Positions 1 through 5,963 of a DNA stretch of 7,352 nucleotides are shown piece after piece (position 1 is the stretch's first letter; each line of letters starts with the position of its first letter). A program made the position numbers and the translations under genes. A model generated the notes under the pieces. It saw only the letters and a list, made by a program, of their open reading frames with translations, was not told the DNA's origin and did no database searches. The stretch is taken from positions 1 to 7,352 of the forward strand of contig CALXGU010000073.1 of assembly GCA_944387905.1 (NCBI GenBank), in the 5' to 3' direction. This DNA comes from an uncultured Clostridia bacterium. Its GTDB lineage: Bacteria; Bacillota; Clostridia; Oscillospirales; QAKW01.

Positions 1-264
1 GTCGGAAAATCCGCCAAGATGTCCAGATGCCACCCATGTCTGCGGGTTCATCAGTATTGCGCTGTCAAGTCCGACATTATACGGACATTCCTGCACAAAT
101 TTTTTCCACCACATACATTTGACGTTGTTTTTGAGTTCAGCGCCCAAAGGTCCGTAGTCCCAGCTGTTTGCAAGTCCGCCGTAAATCTCGCTGCCCGCAT
201 ATACGAAACCGCGGTTTTTGCACAGCGCGACTATTTTATCCATTGTTTTGTCTTTGTTGTTCAT
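1..264 (-). CDS. glyS: glycyl-tRNA synthetase, N-terminal part (runs off window)
   Basis: Charges tRNA-Gly with glycine in the cytoplasm (class II aminoacyl-tRNA synthetase, alpha2 dimer type). The 88 visible residues contain the strongly conserved N-terminal block of this family: ALCKNRGF (13-20), SEIYGGLANSWDYGPLG (25-41), the tryptophan-rich WWKKFVQE (52-59) and MNPQTWVASGH (72-82). The frame stays open to the window edge, so the remaining catalytic core and the anticodon-binding domain lie outside. The start at 264 is preferred because GGAG sits 7 nt upstream (272-275); an internal Met8 is possible but has no such site. It lies downstream of the isocitrate dehydrogenase gene on the same strand but has its own promoter. 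The predicted leader is only about 24 nt, so no T-box fits here. Identity is secure; full length cannot be seen. Confidence 0.95.
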   Translation of the reverse strand, partial: MNNKDKTMDKIVALCKNRGFVYAGSEIYGGLANSWDYGPLGAELKNNVKCMWWKKFVQECPYNVGLDSAILMNPQTWVASGHLGGFSD

Positions 265-294
265 TTTAAAACTCCGCTTAAATATTTGTGTAGT

Positions 295-324
295 ATTATA
301 CAACGGCAAAAGCCGCCGTGTCAA
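295..324 (-). promoter_or_regulatory. sigma-A-type promoter of glyS
   Basis: On the minus strand, TTGACA (324-319) and TATAAT (300-295) are both perfect consensus hexamers, separated by 18 bp. Transcription would start near 288, about 24 nt before the glyS start codon. The spacer contains a small inverted repeat (CGGC-AAAA-GCCG, 304-315), too short to be a convincing terminator. The promoter lies entirely in the 95-bp gap after the isocitrate dehydrogenase stop codon. Confidence 0.85.
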
Positions 325-359
325 CACCGAAACGCTTTGCCGCGCAACTTGCCAGTAAA

Positions 360-1511
360 TCAAAGAGCACTGAGTGTCTCCATGACATAGTCTGCAAACT
401 CATTGCAGGTAGCGCCGGTACTTCTGCCGGTAATAACCAGTTTCTTTTCTGTCTCGGTACAGATTTTCATAGCCTTTGCCAACTTGTCGGCCCGATCGCC
501 CATAGCTATATGACGAAGCAGCATCTCGGCGGCCTTCAGCATGCTTGACGGATTGGCGTATTTACCGTCTCCGCGCTCTATCATCCTGGGCGCCGAGCCG
601 TGGATCGCCTCGAACATGGCGTATCTGTCACCTATATTAGCGCTGCCCGCAGTACCTACTCCGCCCTGTATCTGAGCAGCCTCGTCGGTTATGATATCGC
701 CGTACAGATTCGGAAGCACAAACACCTGGAATTTGCTTCTGTTGTTTTCATTTATCAAGTTGGCAGTCATGATATCTATATACCAGTCGTCTGCCTCGAT
801 GCCCGGATAGTCCTTGGCGACCTGATGACAAAGTTCGGAAAACTTTCCGTCTGTTTTCTTCATGATATTCGCCTTTGTGACAATAGCTACATTTGTCTTG
901 CCGTTGTTTTTGGCGTACTCGAACGCCGCACGGGCGATGCGCTTTGTACCGGCGTCGGTTGTGACCTTAAAGTCCATAGCCAGCTTTTCGGGTATCTCAA
1001 CGCCGCGGCTGCCCAGAACATACTCGCCCTCGGTGTTTTCACGGTAGAATATCCAGTCGATATCAAGCTCCGGCACGCTCACCGGACGCACATTTGCATA
1101 GAGGTCAAGTTCGCGGCGCATAGCCACGTTCGCGCTCTCCATCGTGCCGCCCTTGGGAGTTGTGGTAGGTCCCTTCAGTATGACGTCGCACTGCTTTATC
1201 TGTGCAAGAACATCGTCGGGTATTGCCTTGCCGCACGCGAGCCGGTTCTCGATAGTCAGACCGTCTATTCTGCGCATTTCCACTCTTTTGGATTTGATCT
1301 GATCGTCAAGCAGAAATTCCAGTACGCGCTGCGCGCCGTCCGTTATTATCGGGCCGATGCCGTCGCCGCCGCAGGTGCCTATAATTATTTTATCCGCGGT
1401 TTTGAAATCTTTTACGAAATTATCCTGCTCCATTCTGTTCTGACGGGCAAGCTGTTCTGTTATAAGCGTTCTGAACTGCTCTACGGCAGCATCTATATAT
1501 TTATCCATCAT
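360..1511 (-). CDS. icd: isocitrate dehydrogenase (isocitrate/isopropylmalate dehydrogenase family)
   Basis: Predicted to oxidise and decarboxylate D-isocitrate to 2-oxoglutarate, the last step of the branch encoded by this operon. The 383-residue protein has GDGIGP (49-54), KGPTTTP (113-119) and a substrate site aligning with E. coli Icd residues S113, N115, R119, R129 and R153 as S126, N128, R132, R142 and R157. Catalytic Tyr and Lys correspond to Y164 and K213 (in TKANIMK), and metal-binding aspartates to D246, D272 and D276. The coenzyme segment reads HGSAPRM (304-310) followed by YANP (318-321): Ala319 replaces the NADP-type Val, but R309/M310 match neither the NADP pair Lys-Tyr nor the usual NAD Asp-Ile, so coenzyme choice is open. 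About 40 extra residues, probably helical, precede the first beta strand. Its ATG overlaps the aconitase stop (TAATG), with GAAGG just upstream, suggesting translational coupling. Isopropylmalate or homoisocitrate dehydrogenase is less likely because the neighbour is aconitase. Confidence 0.88.
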   Translation of the reverse strand: MMDKYIDAAVEQFRTLITEQLARQNRMEQDNFVKDFKTADKIIIGTCGGDGIGPIITDGAQRVLEFLLDDQIKSKRVEMRRIDGLTIENRLACGKAIPDDVLAQIKQCDVILKGPTTTPKGGTMESANVAMRRELDLYANVRPVSVPELDIDWIFYRENTEGEYVLGSRGVEIPEKLAMDFKVTTDAGTKRIARAAFEYAKNNGKTNVAIVTKANIMKKTDGKFSELCHQVAKDYPGIEADDWYIDIMTANLINENNRSKFQVFVLPNLYGDIITDEAAQIQGGVGTAGSANIGDRYAMFEAIHGSAPRMIERGDGKYANPSSMLKAAEMLLRHIAMGDRADKLAKAMKICTETEKKLVITGRSTGATCNEFADYVMETLSAL

Positions 1512-3442
1512 TATTTGCCTTCTTTCTTAGTATAGCTTAAAAGTCCGCCTGCCTTGAGTATATCCTTCTGTCTTTGCGTAAAGCTGCACACAAGCGGTAT
1601 TTTTTGTCCGGAAGTCTCATTTACAAGCGTCATCTGAGAGCTGTCCATTCCGTCAAACACACCGTCTATAGAAAGGATATCGCCCTGACTGAGCTTGTCA
1701 TAGTCATCCGGATTTTTGAATGTGAGAGGCATGATGCCCGCGTTAATAAGATTTGCTATATGGATACGCGCAAAGCTTTTGGTTATCACAACACGTACCC
1801 CCAGATACAGCGGCACAAGCGCTGCGTGCTCTCTGGATGAGCCCTGACCGTAGTTTGAACCGCCGACGATAATACTGCTGCCAGCCGCTTTTGCGCGCTC
1901 AGGAAAAGTTTTGTCGCATACTCCGAAGCAGAACTGAGAAAGATACGGTATATTGGAGCGGTACGGCAGTATCTTTGCGCCCGCAGGCATTATATGATCG
2001 GTGGTGATATTGTCGCCGACCTTCAGGATAAGCGGGGCTTTTATGCTGTCGGTCTGAGGTCTGCTCTCCGGGAATTTCTTTATATTCGGACCGCGCAGTA
2101 TCTCTATCCTGTCCGCTGTTTCTGCCGGTTCTGGAGGGATCACCGCACTGTCGTCTATTTTGAATTTGTCCGGGAAATCTATTTTGATATCTATATCCAG
2201 AGTCGAAGGGTCTGTGATCTGGCCTGTAAGCGCGGCGGCTACTGCCGTCTCAGGGGATACCAGATATACCTTGGCGTCCGCCGTGCCGCTTCTGCCCTCA
2301 AAATTACGGTTGAAGGTGCGCAGGGACACACCGGAGGAGTTGGGTGAAAATCCCATGCCTATGCACGGTCCGCATGCACATTCCAGAACACGTGCGCCGG
2401 AGGCTATGATATCGCTGAGCGCACCGCAGTCTGCAAGCATGGCAAGTACCTGCTTTGAACCCGGGGAAACCGAAAGGCTGACTGAATCGCTGATAGTTCT
2501 GCCCTTGAGCATCGCCGCGACCTTCAGCATGTCAAGCAGCGATGAATTTGTGCACGAGCCGATGCATACCTGATCGACCTTTGTGCCCTTAAGGCTTTCA
2601 ACAGTCACGACATTATCAGGCATGTGCGGCTGTGCGATAAGCGGCTTGAGGGAGGACATATCTATATCGATAACGCGGTCATACTCCGCGTCGTCATCGG
2701 CACACAGCGGAGTATAATCCTGCTCTCTGCCCTCTGCTTTCAAAAACTGACGTGTCACTTCGTCTGACGGGAATATCGATGTAGTAGCGCCAAGCTCCGT
2801 ACCCATATTTGTGATAGTGGCGCGTTCCGGCACCGTAAGATTTGCGACGCCCGGACCCGTCCACTCGATTATATAGCCTACGCCGCCCTTGACAGACAGT
2901 ATACGCAGGATCTCAAGACTGACGTCCTTTGCCGTAACAAACGGGCGCAGCTTTCCGGTAAGATTCACCTTTATCATCTTAGGCATGGTTATGTAGTAAG
3001 CTCCGCCGCCCATTGCGACCGCAACGTCAAGTCCGCCCGCGCCGAAAGCGAGCATACCAATGCCGCCGCCTGTCGGAGTATGGCTGTCAGAACCTATAAG
3101 AGTCTTGCCGGGGATGCCGAATCTCTCCAGATGTACCTGATGGCATATCCCGTTTCCGGGACGTGAAAAATATATGCCGTGTTTTTTTGCTACCGACTGG
3201 ATATAACGGTGATCGTCCGCGTTTTCAAACCCGGACTGGAGCGTATTGTGGTCAATATATGCAACAGAGCGCTCTGTCCGCACGCGGTCAATGCCCATGG
3301 TCTCAAATTCAAGATATGCCATTGTACCGGTGGCGTCCTGAGTCAGGGTCTGGTCGATTCGAAGTGATATTTCCTGTCCCGGCACCATTTGGCCGCTGAC
3401 AAGATGATTTTTGATGATTTTTTGTGAAAGCGTAAGTCCCAT
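1511..3442 (-). CDS. acn: aconitate hydratase, single-chain short type
   Basis: Interconverts citrate and isocitrate through cis-aconitate using a [4Fe-4S] cluster. At 643 residues it is the short monomeric form (similar in organisation to mitochondrial aconitase) rather than the ~900-residue AcnA or AcnB forms. Visible landmarks are SDSHT (118-122), cluster cysteines C297 (in CIGSCTN) and C357/C360 (in CACGPC), and the C-terminal swivel domain from about 470 with TTDHIMPAG (480-488) and NYGQGSSREHA (530-540), where S535 and R537 align with the catalytic Ser642 and Arg644 of pig aconitase. All expected catalytic residues seen are intact. Large and swivel domains are fused, unlike LeuC/LeuD or most homoaconitases, which favours citrate as substrate. 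The start at 3442 follows AAGGAG and lies 3 nt after the stop of the GntR gene; its own stop overlaps the icd start. In anaerobes the cluster would be oxygen-sensitive. Confidence 0.95.
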   Translation of the reverse strand: MGLTLSQKIIKNHLVSGQMVPGQEISLRIDQTLTQDATGTMAYLEFETMGIDRVRTERSVAYIDHNTLQSGFENADDHRYIQSVAKKHGIYFSRPGNGICHQVHLERFGIPGKTLIGSDSHTPTGGGIGMLAFGAGGLDVAVAMGGGAYYITMPKMIKVNLTGKLRPFVTAKDVSLEILRILSVKGGVGYIIEWTGPGVANLTVPERATITNMGTELGATTSIFPSDEVTRQFLKAEGREQDYTPLCADDDAEYDRVIDIDMSSLKPLIAQPHMPDNVVTVESLKGTKVDQVCIGSCTNSSLLDMLKVAAMLKGRTISDSVSLSVSPGSKQVLAMLADCGALSDIIASGARVLECACGPCIGMGFSPNSSGVSLRTFNRNFEGRSGTADAKVYLVSPETAVAAALTGQITDPSTLDIDIKIDFPDKFKIDDSAVIPPEPAETADRIEILRGPNIKKFPESRPQTDSIKAPLILKVGDNITTDHIMPAGAKILPYRSNIPYLSQFCFGVCDKTFPERAKAAGSSIIVGGSNYGQGSSREHAALVPLYLGVRVVITKSFARIHIANLINAGIMPLTFKNPDDYDKLSQGDILSIDGVFDGMDSSQMTLVNETSGQKIPLVCSFTQRQKDILKAGGLLSYTKKEGK

Positions 3443-3445
3443 TTG

Positions 3446-4108
3446 TTATATCTCCTTTTCAAGTATGCTGTTGCGCGCTCTCTGAGCGTGTTCTATTGCA
3501 AGCCTCTGAGCAAGCTCGGGATCGTGTTTTTCCAGCGCGCGGTAAATACCCTCGTGCTCGCTCAGCGATTCCCTTGCTCTGCTGTGGCTCTTCATTGCCG
3601 CCTTGCGGTATTTTATCATTTTTTTGTGTATCGGCAAAAGCGTGTCATAATACGACTTGCTGCCGCTGAAATAGTAAAGCAGGCGATGAAACTGAGAATC
3701 CAGATTCTTTATGTTATCCGAATTATCCGAGTTATCCTCATCGGTCTTGTCTACATAATATTTCTGAAGATCCAGAACTTCCCTCATCTGAGCCAGCCCT
3801 TCGTCTGTTATATTGCTCGCCGTGCGCGCCGCGGCAAGCCCCTCCAGATGCATGCGTATTTCGTACATATCGAAAAGGTCCTCTTTTGAGATACCGATAA
3901 CGACTGCGCCGCGGCTGGTCTCCTCTATAATGTGCTCCTGTTCAAGTCTGCGCAGCGCCTCGCGAATCGGTGTTCGTGAAACGCCGAGCGTCTCGGATAG
4001 CTTTAGTTCTGTCAGGATCTCTCCCCGCTGATATTTTCCTATCAGGATATCGTGCTCAAGCTGTTCAAAAATCTGGTCCGCTATTGAAATACTCTTGTGT
4101 TCTCTCAT
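3446..4108 (-). CDS. GntR-family transcriptional regulator, FCD (FadR-like) subfamily
   Basis: A 220-residue DNA-binding regulator. An N-terminal winged helix-turn-helix spans about 8-72, with the family signature LSETLGVSRTPIREALRRLE (37-56) holding the recognition helix. The rest, about 76-218, is an all-helical FCD ligand domain. The FCD metal-site pattern is complete: D137-x3-H141, H185 and H207, so it probably binds a metal ion and a small carboxylate. It lies between the citrate synthase and aconitase genes, 13 nt and 3 nt away, with its own AGAGGGG ribosome site, so it must be co-transcribed with the enzymes. That position points to local control of this operon and hence of itself; citrate or another acid of the pathway is my guess for the effector, not something the sequence proves. 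A low-complexity acidic stretch (about 120-135) between the FCD helices comes from a short tandem repeat. Confidence 0.9.
   Translation of the reverse strand: MREHKSISIADQIFEQLEHDILIGKYQRGEILTELKLSETLGVSRTPIREALRRLEQEHIIEETSRGAVVIGISKEDLFDMYEIRMHLEGLAAARTASNITDEGLAQMREVLDLQKYYVDKTDEDNSDNSDNIKNLDSQFHRLLYYFSGSKSYYDTLLPIHKKMIKYRKAAMKSHSRARESLSEHEGIYRALEKHDPELAQRLAIEHAQRARNSILEKEI
3714..3740. repeat. three 9-bp tandem units inside the GntR gene
   Basis: Units TTATCCGAA, TTATCCGAG and TTATCCTCA follow each other directly. On the coding strand they give the residues EDN-SDN-SDN at about 124-132, in a polar loop of the FCD domain. Each unit is three codons, so gain or loss of a unit would keep the frame. 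Confidence 0.75.
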
Positions 4109-4121
4109 GGTAAACCCCTCT

Positions 4122-5498
4122 CTATACCCGCTTGTACTTGCCGCCCGAGAGCTGATCTATTTTGGTCTCCAGCTCCTCGTTAGACAGCGAGGCGGTGCGT
4201 CCGCTTTCGTATTCCGTGTCGACCCATTGCTTGACAGCCGCCACAAGCGGATCGCGCTTGTCTATCATATCCGCGCCAGTCAAGTCATAGTTCTGATTTA
4301 TCCAGTAAGCGATGCCCGCCAGCCCGGACGTCTTGCTGATCTTGACAGAAGCCGGTCTGTTAAGCAGTTTTTTGGTATCGAATATATTATATATTTCCTC
4401 GTCCTTCAAAAGTCCGTCGGCATGGATCCCGGCACGTGTCACGTTGAAGTTTTTACCGACAAACGGTGTCATAGGCGGTATTTTATATCCGATATTGTTT
4501 TTAAAATAATCCGCAATTTCCGTAATAACCGTCGGATTCATACCGTCAAGCGAACCTCTCAGCGACGCGTATTCAAACACCATCGCCTCAAGCGGTACGT
4601 TTCCCGTGCGCTCGCCGATACCCAAAAGCGAGCAGTTGACACCCGAAGCGCCGTACAGCCATGCGGTAGACGCGTTTGCGACCGCCTTGTAAAAATCGTT
4701 GTGACCGTGCCATTCCAAAAGCTCGCTTTTGACGTCCGCGTAATGCTGGAGCCCGTAAACGATACCCGGAACACTTCTGGGCAGATCGACCTCCGTATAC
4801 GGCACACCGTAGCCCATAGTGTCGCACGCGCGGATGCGTACAGGTATTTTGGCATCTCTTGAAAGTCTCATAAGCTCGTTTACAAACGGAACTACAAACC
4901 CGTAAAAGTCTGCGCGCGTTATATCCTCCAGATGACAGCGCGGCATTACACCCGCCTCAAACGCGTCCTTGACGGTAGCCAAATAATGGTCCATTGCCTG
5001 GGAGCGGGTCATTTTCATCTTTTTAAAGATATGATAGTCGCTGCAGCTGACAAGTATGCCTGTCTCACGTATCCCCAGATCCCTTACAAGCTTGAAGTCC
5101 TCGCGGCTTGCGCGTATCCATGTGGTTATTTCGGGAAATTTGAGCCCCAGATCCATACACCGTTCGATAGCCTCACGGTCCTTTTTGCTGTAAATGAAGA
5201 ACTCGGTCTGGCGTATTATGCCGTACGGCCCTCCCAGCTTTGACATGAGCTTGTAAAGATCCACGATCTGGTCAGCGGTATACGGATTGACCGACTGCTG
5301 TCCGTCCCTGAATGATGTATCCGTTATCCAGATATCCTCCGGCATCGACAGCGGTACCCGTCTGTGGTTGAATACGACCTTAGGAACGTCTTCATAATTA
5401 TATATATCCCTGTACAGATTCGGTTCATCCACATCCTGAAGTTTATATTTATAGCTGTTCTGTTCCAACAAATTGGATTTCGGTGAAATCTCAAGCAT
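4122..5498 (-). CDS. Re-type citrate synthase (homocitrate/isopropylmalate synthase-like)
   Basis: Predicted to condense oxaloacetate with acetyl-CoA to citrate with Re-face stereochemistry, the reaction shown for the homologous Clostridium kluyveri enzyme. It is unrelated to the common Si-type GltA and belongs to the HMGL-like TIM-barrel family. In its 458 residues I see DTSFRDGQQS (60-69, barrel strand 1, metal Asp65), the HGH metal motif in WHGHNDF (263-269), the glycine-rich GIGERTGN (293-300), and TRAGIHADG (354-362), where the C-terminal subdomain typical of homocitrate and isopropylmalate synthases begins. No LeuA-type leucine regulatory domain follows. Residues 1-55, with EPNLYRDIY, form an N-terminal extension which I recall from the clostridial Re-citrate synthase group. 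Assignment over homocitrate or isopropylmalate synthase rests on that resemblance and on the aconitase and isocitrate dehydrogenase genes downstream. ATG 5498 has GGGGAGA upstream. It is the first gene of the operon. Databases often label this group as isopropylmalate or homocitrate synthase. Confidence 0.82.
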   Translation of the reverse strand: MLEISPKSNLLEQNSYKYKLQDVDEPNLYRDIYNYEDVPKVVFNHRRVPLSMPEDIWITDTSFRDGQQSVNPYTADQIVDLYKLMSKLGGPYGIIRQTEFFIYSKKDREAIERCMDLGLKFPEITTWIRASREDFKLVRDLGIRETGILVSCSDYHIFKKMKMTRSQAMDHYLATVKDAFEAGVMPRCHLEDITRADFYGFVVPFVNELMRLSRDAKIPVRIRACDTMGYGVPYTEVDLPRSVPGIVYGLQHYADVKSELLEWHGHNDFYKAVANASTAWLYGASGVNCSLLGIGERTGNVPLEAMVFEYASLRGSLDGMNPTVITEIADYFKNNIGYKIPPMTPFVGKNFNVTRAGIHADGLLKDEEIYNIFDTKKLLNRPASVKISKTSGLAGIAYWINQNYDLTGADMIDKRDPLVAAVKQWVDTEYESGRTASLSNEELETKIDQLSGGKYKRV

Positions 5499-5529
5499 TA
5501 TTATCTCCCCAATCGGAATATATGTATTT

Positions 5530-5539
5530 TTGTATACAA
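5530..5539. promoter_or_regulatory. perfect palindrome TTGTATACAA, candidate GntR operator
   Basis: This 10-bp perfect palindrome fits the general GntR operator form (GT-N-AC symmetry, here GT-AT-AC). It touches the last base of the -10 box and covers the predicted transcription start of the leftward operon, the expected place for a repressor. The operon itself encodes a GntR/FCD protein, so it is the obvious candidate to bind here. Confidence 0.6.
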
Positions 5540-5567
5540 TTATACCATACTGTTTTTTATTTGTCTA
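5539..5567 (-). promoter_or_regulatory. promoter of the citrate synthase-GntR-aconitase-icd operon
   Basis: Minus-strand TAGACA (5567-5562, five of six consensus bases) and perfect TATAAT (5544-5539) are separated by 17 bp. A TGn extended -10 (TGG, 5547-5545) precedes the -10. Transcription would begin near 5532, giving a leader of about 34 nt that includes the GGGGAGA ribosome site. Confidence 0.85.
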
Positions 5568-5570
5568 CAC
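5561..5570. promoter_or_regulatory. second operator-like site over the -35 box
   Basis: TTGTCTACAC matches the palindrome at 5530-5539 in 8 of 10 positions and overlaps the -35 box of the leftward promoter. The two centres are 31 bp apart, close to three helical turns, so dimers bound at both would lie on the same DNA face. The region is AT-rich, so a chance match is possible. Confidence 0.35.
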
Positions 5571-5595
5571 TAATTTTAATTTTTTAAAAACTCTA

Positions 5596-5624
5596 TTGAC
5601 TTTTACACATTAAAGCGCTATCAT
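5596..5624 (+). promoter_or_regulatory. promoter of the yerC-like/hisZ/hisG operon
   Basis: TTGACT (5596-5601) and TATCAT (5619-5624), each five of six consensus bases, are separated by 17 bp. Transcription would start near 5631, about 27 nt before the first ATG. Its -35 box is 28 bp from that of the divergent promoter. Confidence 0.75.
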
Positions 5625-5626
5625 GT
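5607..5626. promoter_or_regulatory. imperfect palindrome over the his -10 box; cre-like or YerC/HisR operator
   Basis: The 20-bp stretch ACATTAAAGCGCTATCATGT is symmetric at 8 of 10 base pairs around 5616.5 and contains AGCGCT at its centre. It overlaps the -10 box of the rightward promoter. Positions 5609-5624 match the Bacillus CcpA cre consensus WTGNAARCGNWWWCAW at all but the third base. It may instead be the binding site of the TrpR-like protein encoded immediately downstream; sequence alone cannot decide. Confidence 0.45.
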
Positions 5627-5657
5627 TAAAGTAAATCAACTTACGGAGAGATTTGTT

Positions 5658-5963
5658 ATGGATGTATTTCACAGCAACAGCGCACAGCTGCTGATAGACG
5701 GACTGATGACGCTTAAGACCAAAGAGGAATATGCGGCTTTCCTGGAGGATCTGCTGACCACAAAGGAAATGCTGGATATGTCACAGCGGATAATGGTAGC
5801 AAAACTGCTGACAGAAAAGAAAGTATACAGCAAAATAGCGGAGCAGACCGGAGCCAGCTCAGCGACCATCAGCCGAGTCAACCGCGCATTCACCTACGGC
5901 AAGGACGGGTATAAAACAGTATTCAAAAGACTTAAGGAGCGTGAGGCAAATGACATTGAATGA
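5658..5963 (+). CDS. yerC: YerC/YecD-type TrpR-family regulator, probable histidine regulator HisR
   Basis: A 101-residue, wholly helical DNA-binding protein of the TrpR-like superfamily. The N-terminal two thirds give the dimer-forming helices (EEYAAFLEDLLTTKEMLDMSQR, in part, 23-44), followed by the helix-turn-helix KIAEQTGASSATISRVNR (59-76) and a short basic tail. Length and sequence are typical of the YerC/YecD group of Firmicutes. It is the first gene of an operon with hisZ and hisG; YerC-like proteins next to his genes have been proposed to act as histidine repressors (HisR), and position supports that here. ATG 5658 has GGAG at 5645-5648 and a sigma-A-type promoter just upstream. Its last 14 nt overlap hisZ. 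The effector, presumably histidine, is inferred from context only. Confidence 0.87.
   Translation: MDVFHSNSAQLLIDGLMTLKTKEEYAAFLEDLLTTKEMLDMSQRIMVAKLLTEKKVYSKIAEQTGASSATISRVNRAFTYGKDGYKTVFKRLKEREANDIE

Noticed and set aside
265..294. T-box or other riboswitch upstream of glyS
   Set aside because: The leader from the predicted start site is about 24 nt, far too short, and no T-box sequence is visible in the preceding gap.
304..315. CGGC-AAAA-GCCG inverted repeat as terminator of the citrate operon
   Set aside because: The stem is only 4 bp, no T-tract follows on the minus strand, and it lies inside the spacer of the glyS promoter.
600..1535. A 311-codon open frame on the plus strand, antisense to icd
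   Set aside because: It lies opposite a clearly recognisable isocitrate dehydrogenase, its translation resembles no family I know, and it has no convincing ribosome site; it is a codon-bias shadow.
4095..4862. A 255-codon open frame on the plus strand, antisense to the citrate synthase gene
   Set aside because: Full overlap with a conserved gene and no domain-like features; the other long antisense frames at 1994-2573 and 3443-3889 fail for the same reasons.
4122..5498. Isopropylmalate synthase (LeuA)
   Set aside because: There is no C-terminal leucine-binding regulatory domain of LeuA type, no leuCD or leuB beside it, and the neighbours are fused-domain aconitase and isocitrate dehydrogenase.
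5499..5657. Small RNA or extra small gene in the divergent intergenic region
   Set aside because: The AT-rich stretch is fully explained by two promoters, two ribosome sites and operator-like palindromes; I see no stem-loop with T-run and no credible short reading frame.
5941..5949. GTG start for hisZ
   Set aside because: It would leave only 1 nt between AAGGAG and the start codon; ATG 5950 has workable spacing and matches the expected HisZ N-terminus.
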